From the NCBI GenBank assembly GCA_023525915.1, contig CP026657.1:2814001-2878000 (forward strand): a stretch of 64,000 nt of DNA, given 5' to 3'. This document shows positions 8,163 to 16,821 of this stretch, piece after piece. How positions within the stretch are numbered: position 1 is the stretch's first letter; each line of letters opens with the position of its first letter. This DNA is from Acetispira formosa (nom. nud.). Lineage in GTDB: Bacteria > Desulfobacterota > Desulfarculia > Adiutricales > Adiutricaceae. The notes beneath the pieces were generated by a model. That model saw nothing but the letters and a program-made list of their open reading frames with translations, was not told the origin of the DNA and did not search any database. The translations under genes were made by a program, and so were the position numbers.

Positions 8163-8870
8163 ATGTCTGATGAATCAAACAGGTCGTCTTCATTCACCGC
8201 CGGGTTGGCGACCGGGTGCCCTATTGTAATGGGCCTTGTCCCTATCGGGCTGGTTTATGGCGCGGCTGCCGGAGCCATGGGCCTGAGCCTGATTCAGACT
8301 GTCGGCATGAGCCTGACCATATACTCCGGTTCGTCTCAACTGGTTTTTCTGGATATGTGGGGCCAGGGCGCTTCGACGCTGGTGCTGACGCTGACCTGCC
8401 TGGTGATGAACCTGCGTATGGGCATGTATGGGGCCTCTCTGGCTCCCCGGCTGGGAGAAGTTTCCGGGGCCAGATCGGCGGCGGCCGCCTATCTGATTAC
8501 CGATGAAAGCTACGGCTTGAGCATGGGTCATTTTTTATCCCGCAAAGCCCAGCCGGCCTCCCCGCTGTCCTTTTATTTCGGCGCGGCCCTGCCGACCTGG
8601 ATCAGCTGGCAGTTGAGCGGATTGGCCGGGCATCTGGTGGGCGCGCTCATACCGCCTAGCTGGCCTTTGAATATGGCTGTGCCGTTGGTTTTTTTAGCCC
8701 TTCTGGTGCCCATGCTGGCCAGGGGCCCCAAATTGTCGGCCGCGGCGGCGGCCATGATCACGGCGGTGGCCGGGGCCGGAATTCCCATGAATTTAGGGCT
8801 TATCCTGGCCGTGGCTGTCGGTATCGCGGCCGGGATGATTCACAGCTCCCTGTCTGGAAAGGCGGCCTGA
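8163..8870 (+). CDS. azlC: AzlC-family branched-chain amino acid exporter subunit
   Basis: A 235-residue inner-membrane protein with several hydrophobic spans. The opening GLATGCPIVMGLVPIGLVYGAAAGAMGLS, the conserved YSGSSQLVFLDMW and MNLRMGMYGASLAPRL blocks are diagnostic of AzlC. With AzlD it exports branched-chain amino acids or related compounds. The azlD gene starts 3 bp after its stop, so the two are co-translated. Confidence 0.92.
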   Translation: MSDESNRSSSFTAGLATGCPIVMGLVPIGLVYGAAAGAMGLSLIQTVGMSLTIYSGSSQLVFLDMWGQGASTLVLTLTCLVMNLRMGMYGASLAPRLGEVSGARSAAAAYLITDESYGLSMGHFLSRKAQPASPLSFYFGAALPTWISWQLSGLAGHLVGALIPPSWPLNMAVPLVFLALLVPMLARGPKLSAAAAAMITAVAGAGIPMNLGLILAVAVGIAAGMIHSSLSGKAA

Positions 8871-8872
8871 AG

Positions 8873-9187
8873 ATGGAATTCTGGCTGCCGGTTCTATTGA
8901 TTGCCGTGGGCACCTTTTTTATTCGCTTTTCCTTCATCGGGGGACGAATGAAATTTGTGATGCCGGAAATGGTGCGGCGCGGGCTGGATTTTGTGCCTGT
9001 TTCGGTTATGGCCGCGCTGGTGGCCCTGGGCTTTTTTGTCGACGATCAGAAAACTTTCGTTCTTTATGGCCCCAGCCTGGCGGCGGCCGGGATGGCTTCC
9101 TTACTGGCCTGGAAATTTGGGCGCGACGTGTTAACTATCGCCGCCGGACTGGCTGTCTACTGGCTGGCTGAATTTCTACTTATATAA
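8873..9187 (+). CDS. azlD: AzlD-family partner subunit
   Basis: A 104-residue membrane protein with three or four spans and the AzlD order: TFFIRFSFI near the N-terminus, VRRGLDFVPVSVMAALV in the middle and a hydrophobic C-terminus. It forms the two-part exporter with AzlC. The start ATG at 8873 is 3 bp downstream of azlC. Confidence 0.9.
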   Translation: MEFWLPVLLIAVGTFFIRFSFIGGRMKFVMPEMVRRGLDFVPVSVMAALVALGFFVDDQKTFVLYGPSLAAAGMASLLAWKFGRDVLTIAAGLAVYWLAEFLLI

Positions 9188-9189
9188 AT

Positions 9190-9408
9190 GATCTTTTACC
9201 GGAGTGCGGTCAACATGCCGTCAACAGGCGGCAGGTAGTTCGTGTCAGTGTTCATTAAACGATCTTTTACCGGAGTGCGGTCAACATGCCGTCAATAAGC
9301 GAGTATCAGTGCGTGTCGGTGTACATTTAACCATCTTTTACTGCACACCTATACGCACTGTTCAACACCAACTGACGGCATGTTGGCCGTGCGCCGGTAA
9401 AAAAATCG
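9190..9408. repeat. GTGCGCCGGTAAAA repeat cluster, three units in mixed orientation
   Basis: Two tandem units on the minus strand (CTTTTACCGGAGTGCGGTCAA at about 9193 and 9264) are followed by one unit on the plus strand ending GTGCGCCGGTAAAAA near 9407. The last unit folds with outer CGCAC/GTGCG and inner CAAC/GTTG stems. The cluster fills the space between azlD and the cardiolipin synthase gene. A short open frame over it (9204-9413) is an artefact of the repeat. Confidence 0.8.
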
Positions 9409-9432
9409 ACTGACTGCCAAAGGTGGTGACTT

Positions 9433-10950
9433 ATGGATTCGCTTGCGGCTTCGTTGGATCAGGTTTCCCTGTATACCATTGTCCTGACCGTCATGGTGGG
9501 CGTGAGCCTGTTGTGTGTGGGCATAGTTGTTTTTTTTGAGCGCAAGAACCCCACTTCCAGCATCGCCTGGGTTCTGCTTCTGCTGTTCCTGCCGGTTGTG
9601 GGCTTTATCGCCTATCTTTTTCTTGGCACGGGTTTCCGGGTCAACAAAAAGAAAAAGTATCAGCTAAAGGCCATTAACGACGACCTTTACGACAACTTCA
9701 TCCGCCGCCACCTCAATATCGCCGAGGCCCTGCGCTTCATGGAGGCGCACGAAAGCACGGCCCGCCTGGTGACCTACCTTTCCAGCGACGGCGACGGCAT
9801 TTTTACCGGCGGCAACACGGCCGACGTGTTTACCGACGGCAACGATATGTTCGAGAGCCTGATTGCGGACATAAAAAACGCCCGACAGCACATTCACATG
9901 CTGTATTTCATTTTCAACAATGATGATATAGGTAAAGAGGTTGCGGGCCTTTTGACCTACAAGGTCAAGCAGGGGGTGGAGGTGCGGCTGATCTATGACA
10001 GCGTCGGCTCGCGCGCGATATTCAGCCCGCCCATTTTCCGCAAGCTGCGAAAGGCCGGGGGGCAGGTGATCGGTTTTTCGCCGGTGTTTTCCAACCTCAA
10101 TTCACACCTGCGCCTGAATTATCGCAACCACCGCAAGATCACGGTGATTGACGGCCATATCGGCTATGTGGGCGGCATGAATATCGGCGATGAGTATCGC
10201 GGCCGGGACCACCAGAAAAAAATTCTGCGCTGGAAAAAACCATTAGTGCCCTGGCGGGACACTCACCTGCGAATAGTCGGCCCGGCGGTGTGGTTCCTTC
10301 AGGAGCGCTTTCTGATGGATTGGGGTTATTCCAGTGAAATGGAGCTTCACGACGAATTGAACATTCCCAAATTTTTCCCGGAATGCACTGGCTCCACTGA
10401 AGATCTGGGCATACAGATTGTCAGCGGCGGCCCGGACACCGGGGAGAAGAGCCCCATAAAAAGCGGCCTGTTGACCATGATCAACTCGGCCCGTCGCAAC
10501 ATTTATCTGCAAACGCCCTATTTCACGCCGGATGAAAGTTTTCTGGACGCTCTCCGCATTGCGGCCTCTTCCGACATTGACGTGCGCCTGATGCTGCCCT
10601 CCATCAGCGACCACTGGGTCAGTCAGATGATCGCCCTGGGTTATGCCCGCCAGCTATTGCAGTATGGAGTGCGGGTTTTTCTCTACAACGGCTTCATCCA
10701 CTCCAAGGCTCTGGTCAGTGACGGGCTGGTGACCAGCATCGGCACCAGCAACCTCACCACCCGCAGTTTCACCATTGATTTTGAAATAAACGCCTTTATC
10801 TATGATTCGGCCTTTGCCTCCAGCTACGAAACGATTTTCCTCAATGACCAATCCAATTCGGTTGAAATCAATGAAGAGTGGTTCGAGAGCCAATCCGGCT
10901 TCACCCGGGGCTGCTATAATTTCACCCGGCTGTTCTCGCCGTTGATGTAG
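9433..10950 (+). CDS. cls: Cardiolipin synthase
   Basis: A 505-residue phospholipase D superfamily enzyme that condenses phosphatidylglycerol into cardiolipin at the inner membrane. Residues 12-38 and 45-70 are two membrane segments (with FERKNPTSSIAWVLLLLFLP between, typical of Cls). Two HKD motifs are complete: HRKITVIDG at 233-241 and HSKALVSDG at 423-431, with IGTSNLTTRSF after the second. The length matches the ClsA group. It is preceded by a repeat cluster and stands alone. No defect was seen. Confidence 0.93.
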   Translation: MDSLAASLDQVSLYTIVLTVMVGVSLLCVGIVVFFERKNPTSSIAWVLLLLFLPVVGFIAYLFLGTGFRVNKKKKYQLKAINDDLYDNFIRRHLNIAEALRFMEAHESTARLVTYLSSDGDGIFTGGNTADVFTDGNDMFESLIADIKNARQHIHMLYFIFNNDDIGKEVAGLLTYKVKQGVEVRLIYDSVGSRAIFSPPIFRKLRKAGGQVIGFSPVFSNLNSHLRLNYRNHRKITVIDGHIGYVGGMNIGDEYRGRDHQKKILRWKKPLVPWRDTHLRIVGPAVWFLQERFLMDWGYSSEMELHDELNIPKFFPECTGSTEDLGIQIVSGGPDTGEKSPIKSGLLTMINSARRNIYLQTPYFTPDESFLDALRIAASSDIDVRLMLPSISDHWVSQMIALGYARQLLQYGVRVFLYNGFIHSKALVSDGLVTSIGTSNLTTRSFTIDFEINAFIYDSAFASSYETIFLNDQSNSVEINEEWFESQSGFTRGCYNFTRLFSPLM

Positions 10951-10966
10951 GCGGCCGGTCCAGTCG

Positions 10967-11220
10967 TTATTCGACGACCACTGAATGATCCAGACTGACC
11001 CTCCCATACAGCACACCGTCGCATTTGCCTCTGATGGTCACCTGACTGTCTATTTCCAAGAGGCCGCGTTTCTGGTCGAAATAGCAGAACACCTTATGAT
11101 CGCCGCTTCCGCTCAGCGAAACGTATGGCATGCCGTCACGCTGCATGGTTTCGTTTCCAACTACTGTGCCGCTGACTTCCAGCATTTTGCCGGTATATTT
11201 GGCCTCGGCCGCCGCCCTTA
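10967..11220 (-). pseudogene. Truncated OB-fold (tRNA_anti-like) envelope protein
   Basis: The frame reads ...AAAEAKYTGKMLEVSGTVVGNE...VSLSG...VFCYFD...LEIDSQVTIRGKCDGVLYGRVSLDHSVVVE, matching the secreted OB-fold family whose members normally begin with a signal peptide and a 'Y..N..AAD.KYKGK' helix. The helix end (AAAEAKYTGK) is present without an initiator, and no signal peptide exists upstream. Instead the frame continues openly into the end of the large repeat element L2, whose terminus starts at 11251. The simplest reading is that the 5' end was removed by arrival of the repeat. A shorter product from ATG 11185 (72 residues) is possible. Confidence 0.65.
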
Positions 11221-11250
11221 GACACCAGGACTGTCGGGCAAAAAGGGTAA

Positions 11251-11744
11251 GGTAAAACCCGGAGGGCGGTGCGGTGAGATATCTCCATAGTGGAGCGATT
11301 TTAAATATGGCTTTTTCCCTTAAACAGGCAGCCCGTCAGCTATGCAAAAAGCGTGGTTTTTGCTTCGCGAGCGGCTTTTATAGCCTCAAAACCAGTCGCT
11401 GGCGCTCCGTCTCCCCTATCGGGTCGACCTGCTATTTTAAAATGTAGACCTTTTCCCTTAAACTGACGGCCCCTCCGCTACGCAAAAATCGTGGTTCCCT
11501 CTGGAGAAATCTCATCGCCCTCCTGGACATAGTTGGCTAATGTAAGAAAGCCGCAACCATCATCTTTAACAAACGCCGACACTGACCAGGCCGGGCGGGC
11601 AAAAAATTTTCTGTAAGTCGCTCGTAATTTTGCTCCCCGGACGGGCACGGACAATCAAATCTCTAATGAAGCCACCCGGCCGGGAATCAGAGAAAATTAC
11701 GAGCGACGTCAGAAATTTTTTTGCCCGCCCGGCCGGGTTTTACC
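11251..11744. repeat. Composite double-hairpin element, large family, copy L2 with altered first loop
   Basis: The ends are GGTAAAACCCGG (11251) and CCGGGTTTTACC (to 11744). Hairpin A (11261-11523) keeps its outer arms (GGAGGGCGGTGCGGTGAGAT and ATCTCATCGCCCTCC), but the usual loop is replaced by about 190 bp containing a direct imperfect repeat (about 11301-11365 and 11430-11495). Hairpin B (11589-11734) is intact: stem GGCCGGGCGGGCAAAAAATT, inner CGCTCGTAATTTT, and the conserved loop. The spacer between the hairpins contains GGCTAATGTAAGAA, as in L3 and L4. Confidence 0.85.
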
Positions 11745-11843
11745 TCAAAGCACTTTCGAGAGATAACCAAAGCGGAAATCCCGGCCAGTATCACTTGCCG
11801 TGCTATAATAGATGAATGCGGCAATATAGAAGAGGAGGCCGGG

Positions 11844-12878
11844 ATGAAAATTGAATACGAATGCAGTATCGGCAGTAACACGCGTCTCAATGAGAGGCTG
11901 GACGTCAAACAGCTTCAGTCGGCTGTTCACACACTGCGGGATAAAGGAACTGTCCATTTTGACGGCCTTGAAGATCGCGTCACAGCCCGGCAGATAGATG
12001 AAATTCTTTTTGCCAGACGCCCGGATTTAGAGCTGGCCATCAGCTCAGCCGGGCCGCCCGAGCCGCTGTATTCTGATAAGTTCCTCATTTCTGTTTCTGA
12101 GATGAAGCATGTGAAAAAACTACAGATTCATTGCCGCAAACGTCAGGATTTTTCGATATTCGGAAAGATGGGCCAACTAGAGCAACTCCGGCTTCACCTT
12201 ACTTATGTACCTCTGGATATTTCATTCGCCGGGGAGCTGCCTCACTTGAAATTCATAATAATTAATTCAAAATGCAAAGGGCTGGAACATCTGGCCGACT
12301 CAACAAGCCTGGTATCTGTTTTCACCTATTCAGGTAATGTTGATTTCACTTTTGCCGCGAATTTATCTATTAAAAATGTGCGGCTCACCGGCCGCCACGA
12401 CAGCTGGCGCCATATTCTGAAACCATGCCTGAAAACTCTGGCCTTTGATTGTGTGCCCAATCTTAATGATATCGATTGCATATCCGATTGCACCGGCCTG
12501 GAAAAACTATCGATAGCCCAGAGCAAAATAACCACCCTGCCGGATTTCTCACCTAATAAGAACCTTCGGGAACTCTATATCTACAGCGCCAAAAATCTTC
12601 ATAACCTTGAAAACCTGGCCACCATCCCGCAGTTGGAAACCTTGTCGATAATGGAAGTGTCCAGCAAAGTAAATATTGACCGCCTCAGCTCCATTCTGCT
12701 GGCCATGCCGAACTTGAAAACCATTGGGTGCGGCTTTATGAGTTTGGCCAAAAAACATGTCCTTATGCTGAAAGACAAGCTCCGGCAGGGCGGACGGGAG
12801 GACCTGATCGGGGAGCCAAATTTTTCAATTCATTATGATTTTATCGATATTCTCGAAGCCCCGGTCATATTGGATTAA
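11844..12878 (+). CDS. Leucine-rich-repeat-like protein
   Basis: A 344-residue protein without signal peptide or membrane segment. From about residue 90 to 320 it shows repeating L..L.I / L..L.L units (LEQLRLHLTYV, LEHLADSTSLV, LKTLAFDCVPNL, LEKLSIAQSKI, LRELYIYSAKNL, LETLSIMEV), the pattern of an LRR solenoid. The first 85 residues are not recognised. ATG 11844 follows GAGGAGG; the frame extends upstream only through the end of repeat L2. The gene is AT-richer than its neighbours, which suggests horizontal acquisition. A protein-binding role is likely; partner unknown. Confidence 0.7.
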   Translation: MKIEYECSIGSNTRLNERLDVKQLQSAVHTLRDKGTVHFDGLEDRVTARQIDEILFARRPDLELAISSAGPPEPLYSDKFLISVSEMKHVKKLQIHCRKRQDFSIFGKMGQLEQLRLHLTYVPLDISFAGELPHLKFIIINSKCKGLEHLADSTSLVSVFTYSGNVDFTFAANLSIKNVRLTGRHDSWRHILKPCLKTLAFDCVPNLNDIDCISDCTGLEKLSIAQSKITTLPDFSPNKNLRELYIYSAKNLHNLENLATIPQLETLSIMEVSSKVNIDRLSSILLAMPNLKTIGCGFMSLAKKHVLMLKDKLRQGGREDLIGEPNFSIHYDFIDILEAPVILD

Positions 12879-12885
12879 AGTCTGT

Positions 12886-12905
12886 ACAACAACCGGTGTT
12901 GTTGT
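12886..12905 (+). terminator. Stem-loop after the LRR gene
   Basis: ACAACAAC-CGGT-GTTGTTGT is a perfect 8-bp stem with a 4-base loop, starting 8 bp after the stop codon. It lacks a T-tract, so it may be an mRNA-end hairpin rather than a full terminator. Confidence 0.5.
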
Positions 12906-13074
12906 CGGGCCGGGCTTTCAATTGACCGTTAGTTTGGCTGTTTCAAAAACATCATTATTTCTTTTATTTTTGTCTGAATCGATTTTTTACCGTTTATTTT
13001 GTCGATAAACATCTCTTTTTTTCAACTGTAAACTTTTTCGTCGCTCAGAGTGTCGGTTTTTAAGCGTATGGCGC

Positions 13075-13103
13075 TTGCAACCGGTCCACTTTGATAGTAT
13101 ATT
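13075..13103 (+). promoter_or_regulatory. Sigma-70 promoter for asd
   Basis: TTGCAA (13075-13080), a 17-bp spacer and TATATT (13098-13103). The transcript would begin near 13110, giving a leader of about 190 bases before the ATG at 13298. Within the leader AAAAGC (13127) can pair with GCTTTT (13145) followed by T residues, a weak attenuator-like structure. Confidence 0.55.
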
Positions 13104-13297
13104 AAAACCAACTTGCCGGAAAACTTAAAAGCGCTCATTTATGTGCTTTTTTGTACCGCGAAACAGGCGGCCAGGAAGCGGTGATCCACAAAGGATTTCC
13201 TATCGCGCCGGATTTAATAGTTGTTTGCTGATTCTTAGGTGTGAAAACGGAAGCTTTTCCGGGTTTTCATGAAATATATTTGATAAGTTGGAGCATT

Positions 13298-14335
13298 ATG
13301 TCTAGAGAGTACAAAGTCGGCGTGTTGGGCGCCAGCGGCGCGGTCGGCCGCGAAGTTCTCAATTGCCTGGAAGACCGGGTTTTCCCCTTTTCAGAAGTGC
13401 GCGCACTCGCCTCGGAACGATCCGCCGGCAGCAAGCTGGAGTTTAACGGCGGCGAGATTACTGTTCAAAAGGTCGGGCCGGATTCTTTTAAAGATCTGGA
13501 TCTGGCAATTTTTTCAGCCGGAGCCTCCGTCAGCCGCGAATATGGACCCATTGCCGCCAAGAGCGGCTGCCCGGTGATTGATAATTCATCCTGCTGGCGG
13601 CAGGACGAACGCGTGCCGCTGGTGGTGCCGGAGGTCAACTCCAGGGTTTTGGCCCAGCATCGCGGCATCATCGCCAACCCCAACTGCTCCACTATTCAGA
13701 TGCTGGTGGCCCTGAAACCTATTTATGACGCCGTCGGCATTAAACGCATTGTGGTGTCCACTTATCAGGCCGTCTCCGGCACCGGCCAGAAAGCTATTGA
13801 GGAACTGGCCGACCAGACCCGCCAGATTTTCAACTGCCAGGACGTCACCCGCAAGGTCTATCCGCACCGCATAGCCTTCAACTGCCTGCCGCACATCGAT
13901 TCCTTTACCGACAACGGGTATACCAAGGAAGAGATGAAGATGGTCAATGAGACCAAAAAGATTTTCGGCGACGAAAACATCAAGGTTTCAGCCACCTGCG
14001 TCCGCGTGCCGGTTTTTTACGGGCATTCCGAGGCCATCTGGATTGAGACGGCCCGCCACATTGAAGTGGGCGCGGCCCGCGAATTGATGACCAGAGCCCC
14101 CGGCATTCTGGTGGTTGATAACCCGGAAGCCAATCAATATCCCATGGCCGTTGACGCGGCCGGGCGCGATGAGGTTTTTGTCGGCCGCATCAGGGCCGAT
14201 ATTTCCTGTGATAACGGCCTGACCATGTGGGTGGTGGCCGATAACCTTCGCAAGGGGGCGGCTACTAATGCCGTTGAAATCGCGGAACTTCTGATTCGCG
14301 ACCCCGAGCTTCTGAAAACCAGCTGGGAATGGTGA
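13298..14335 (+). CDS. asd: Aspartate-semialdehyde dehydrogenase
   Basis: A 345-residue NADPH-dependent enzyme converting aspartyl phosphate to aspartate semialdehyde, the branch point to lysine, diaminopimelate, threonine and methionine. The nucleotide loop VGVLGASGAVGRE is at the N-terminus; the catalytic cysteine is Cys130 in NPNCSTIQ; VSTYQAVSGTG and the dimerisation domain follow; length fits the family. ATG 13298 has TTGGAG upstream; an in-frame ATG at 13241 lacks a ribosome binding site and adds 19 unrelated residues. It stands alone rather than with other lysine genes. A sigma-70 promoter lies about 190 bp upstream. Confidence 0.95.
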   Translation: MSREYKVGVLGASGAVGREVLNCLEDRVFPFSEVRALASERSAGSKLEFNGGEITVQKVGPDSFKDLDLAIFSAGASVSREYGPIAAKSGCPVIDNSSCWRQDERVPLVVPEVNSRVLAQHRGIIANPNCSTIQMLVALKPIYDAVGIKRIVVSTYQAVSGTGQKAIEELADQTRQIFNCQDVTRKVYPHRIAFNCLPHIDSFTDNGYTKEEMKMVNETKKIFGDENIKVSATCVRVPVFYGHSEAIWIETARHIEVGAARELMTRAPGILVVDNPEANQYPMAVDAAGRDEVFVGRIRADISCDNGLTMWVVADNLRKGAATNAVEIAELLIRDPELLKTSWEW

Positions 14336-14541
14336 GCCAAGTGGCGCTTTCCGCCCGCTTTGAATCAGTATGCTTCAATTTGAAGCCCACAATAAACTGA
14401 GACTTTAACTTTTGGAATGAGACGCCGGTCGCCGCCGCACCGCAAGAGACAACACCATCAGCGAGTGAGGCCCGTTTAATCCGTTGCCGCCATGCGGCTC
14501 ATTCTCCAGTTGAAACCCTGAAAATTTTTGGAGGTTCTATT

Positions 14542-15831
14542 ATGGCCTGGTCCCAAACGTCGCCGGAATACGCCAAGCTGATTGAAATCGGGCGTCCGCC
14601 CAACATTAAGAAGCTTTTTCCCAATTCAAAGGCCCTCATCGTCAGCGGCAAGGTTATTGACCGGGCCCTCTCGGCCAAGGGCAAGGCCATGACCATCGCG
14701 GCCAATGGACGAAACCACTTGATTATTCGCGGCGTTCTGGCCGCCGCCCAGAAAGCCAATGCCGCCGTTATCGTGGAAATTGCCAAGAGCGAGGGCGGGG
14801 CCAGCTTCTATTGCCCCACCAGCTATTGGAATCTGGCCCGTCAGGTCGATGCGCTGTGCAATGAAATGGGCGTCACCGTGCCCGTGGCCATTCACGCCGA
14901 CCATTACGGCATTAAAAACGACAAGGACCTGAAAACGGCCCAGGTGGAAGTGCCCTCCATATTTGAGGCGGGCATCACCTCCATCGCCATTGACGCCTCT
15001 CATTTGCCGGATGATAAGAACCTTCTGGCCTCCATCGCCATTAATCCGGCTATTCCCAAATGGGCTGGATTGGAGTGTGAAGTGGGCGAAATCAAGGGTG
15101 ATGTGGGTCTGTCCACCCCGGAAGACGCGCTTTTTCTGGTGCAGGGTCTTAACGCCCACGGCATTCACCCTGATTGGATTGCCCTCAATAACGGCACCAC
15201 CCACGGCATCCAGGCTTCGGCCACGGGCATCAATGTGGCCCTGACGGCTGAAATCCATGAGGCCATCAAGCCCTACGGTCTGTCCGGCGCCCAGCACGGC
15301 ACCAGCGGCAACTCCTCCGAGCGGCTGCGCGAAATCGCCCAGAAAACCCACACCACCAAGGCCAATGTGGCCACCGCCCTTCAGATGGTTTCCTGGGGCG
15401 TCAAGATCGATGATTACGGTAATGCCGTTCTCGATGGCGAGGGCAACCTGATTAAGGTTGAAGGACGGGGCATGAGCGAAGACCTGTGGGCGGACATGGC
15501 GGCCACCGGCAAGGCCCAGACCCTGAAGGCCGGCGATTGGAAAAAGTTCAACCTTCTCTATGAGAACAAGATCCTCGGCCAGAGGCGCGAAATACGGGAA
15601 CGTATGGCCAAGGACGTTGAAGATTTCACCTATCGCCTGCTGACTGAAGTTTTTTCAGCCCAGGATACGGCCCCTCTGGCCTATGATGCCATCATGAAAA
15701 CCGGTGGTTTTGATATGGGTGAAAAGGCGTCCAGAATGGAAGACGCAGCCGAATGGACTGAGGAGAAAATCATCAAGAAGGCCGCTTTGCTCACTGGCGA
15801 CAAGGGGCCTGAGGGTGACTTCGACGATTGA
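14542..15831 (+). CDS. fba: Class II fructose-bisphosphate aldolase
   Basis: A 429-residue zinc-dependent aldolase of glycolysis/gluconeogenesis, splitting fructose 1,6-bisphosphate to dihydroxyacetone phosphate and glyceraldehyde 3-phosphate. Zinc and substrate motifs are visible: AIHADHYG with His118, EVGEIKGD, ALNNGTTHG and LSGAQHGTSGNSSERL. It has an extended C-terminus (about 320-429) compared with 300-residue aldolases and matches the longer 'ketose-bisphosphate aldolase' forms. GGAGG is 7 bases before ATG 14542. It stands alone; the long region downstream has no gene. Confidence 0.9.
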   Translation: MAWSQTSPEYAKLIEIGRPPNIKKLFPNSKALIVSGKVIDRALSAKGKAMTIAANGRNHLIIRGVLAAAQKANAAVIVEIAKSEGGASFYCPTSYWNLARQVDALCNEMGVTVPVAIHADHYGIKNDKDLKTAQVEVPSIFEAGITSIAIDASHLPDDKNLLASIAINPAIPKWAGLECEVGEIKGDVGLSTPEDALFLVQGLNAHGIHPDWIALNNGTTHGIQASATGINVALTAEIHEAIKPYGLSGAQHGTSGNSSERLREIAQKTHTTKANVATALQMVSWGVKIDDYGNAVLDGEGNLIKVEGRGMSEDLWADMAATGKAQTLKAGDWKKFNLLYENKILGQRREIRERMAKDVEDFTYRLLTEVFSAQDTAPLAYDAIMKTGGFDMGEKASRMEDAAEWTEEKIIKKAALLTGDKGPEGDFDD

Positions 15832-16508
15832 TGAATGGGGGTGAATTGCGGCCCACGCCCGTTCCGGCGAAAGTTGTTTCGATTCACCCTTGCTCATCAG
15901 AGTGTGGCAGACAAATACAATCAGTGCGTGGCAGGCGTGGCCTGTGCGGTAAAGGCTGATTGCCCGGTCAGCCGGCTTTGGGGAGTGAACCTCTCCGCCG
16001 AAGTGATTTCGATTGACCCGCAACCCTGCTTAGGGTTGCGGGCTCACTGGCTTGTCCGCATTTCAAGGCGGCGCCTGGTTTTTCCGCATTTAACAAACCA
16101 GGATCGGCTTTTAGGTTGAGGGCTGGCGTGTATGTGGTTGGGTTGCCCGGAGAATTGGCGCCTAAGGCCTGATTCGGAAAGCCAGCTCGCTGATAACCTC
16201 CAAATGTATGCATCAAGGCCGGACGCCCGGTTCAATGCCGTCCAGTCCCAGCCGTCAGGCCATGAGCTGAATGTTAAAGTATATTTTGGCTTCAGAAAAA
16301 TGCTGAATCTTGTCAGTCGGAGCGGAAAGTTCATCGCCCCCTAATTCCCCACCCCAGCCGCCGTGACAATTGGCACGGTCTGTAAATTGAGTTTATTCGC
16401 CGGTTGTCGCCGGCCTGAAGGCTATGGCAAGTATCGCGTTCCAGCGAGCTTTTTCAGTCCGCCTGTGGAAGCCGGTTCCTGCGGGAGCCATCCTTCACAT
16501 ATAGTGGC
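15832..16508. other. Gene-free stretch with short stem-loops
   Basis: No supported coding frame in either direction. Visible structures are GGGTGAAT...ATTCACCC (about 15840-15888), and CGCAACCCT-GCTT-AGGGTTGCG (about 16019-16040), a strong hairpin without a T-tract. The short frames here have no domain. A structured RNA is possible, but no known RNA family was recognised. Confidence 0.5.
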
Positions 16509-16646
16509 GGAGCCAGATGTTGTCCCATGTTGAAAGTGCGCTTCGTGACCATGAAGAAAGTTGTCGGATCTCTCTTCCAGCCCCCCGCTGTGGAGATTTC
16601 CTGTGCCTTTCTTCATGGCCGCGAAGCGCACCTGTTTTTAGGCTCC
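16509..16646. repeat. Long imperfect palindrome upstream of the rubrerythrin 3' end
   Basis: GGAGCC (16509) pairs with GGCTCC (16641-16646), and GTGCGCTTCG plus CCATGAAGAAAG pair with CTTTCTTCATGG and CGAAGCGCAC, giving a stem of about 45 bp with bulges and a loop of about 40 bases. The design recalls the large double-hairpin elements, but its loop is different. Confidence 0.7.
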
Positions 16647-16668
16647 GGGACAAAAATGGCCCGGAGCC
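16641..16668. terminator. Strong stem-loop
   Basis: GGCTCCGGG-ACAAAAATGG-CCCGGAGCC, a perfect 9-bp stem with a 10-base loop. It shares its left arm with the end of the preceding palindrome. It could end transcripts coming from the rubrerythrin side, but has no T-tract. Confidence 0.45.
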
Positions 16669-16727
16669 GGACTAACTGCTCTGCGCCAGGAAGCGGCGAG
16701 CCACTTCCTGATATAGTTTTAACTTAT

Positions 16728-16821
16728 AAGTAACAAACTCTTTGAAGGCCGCTTCCCGGCCGCCCGTCTACATTCAGACGGGCCGCCGCCTCGGCGTTGG
16801 CGGCGGGCCCTGCCCGCTATT
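16728..16821 (+). repeat. 94-bp dispersed repeat, copy 1
   Basis: Runs from AAGTAACAAACTCTTTGAA to CTGCCCGCTATT and ends exactly at the rubrerythrin stop. Nearly identical over its whole length to 39891-39984 on the other strand. It contains CCCGTCTACATTCAGACGGG, an internal hairpin. Confidence 0.85.

Noticed and set aside
9204..9413. A 69-codon frame between azlD and cls
   Set aside because: It lies wholly inside the inverted GTGCGCCGGTAAAA repeat units.
13104..13297. A lysine riboswitch in the asd leader
   Set aside because: The leader is long enough, but the conserved lysine-riboswitch core motifs are not recognisable; only a weak A/T hairpin is visible.
16044..16334. A 96-codon minus-strand frame in the 1-kb gap
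   Set aside because: Composition rich in Trp, Ser and Arg without domains, no ribosome binding site, and overlapping frames on the other strand of the same quality.
16368..16390. TTGGCACG at about 16369 as a second sigma-54 promoter
   Set aside because: There is no GC at the required 10-base distance from GG (AA is found instead) and no gene follows.
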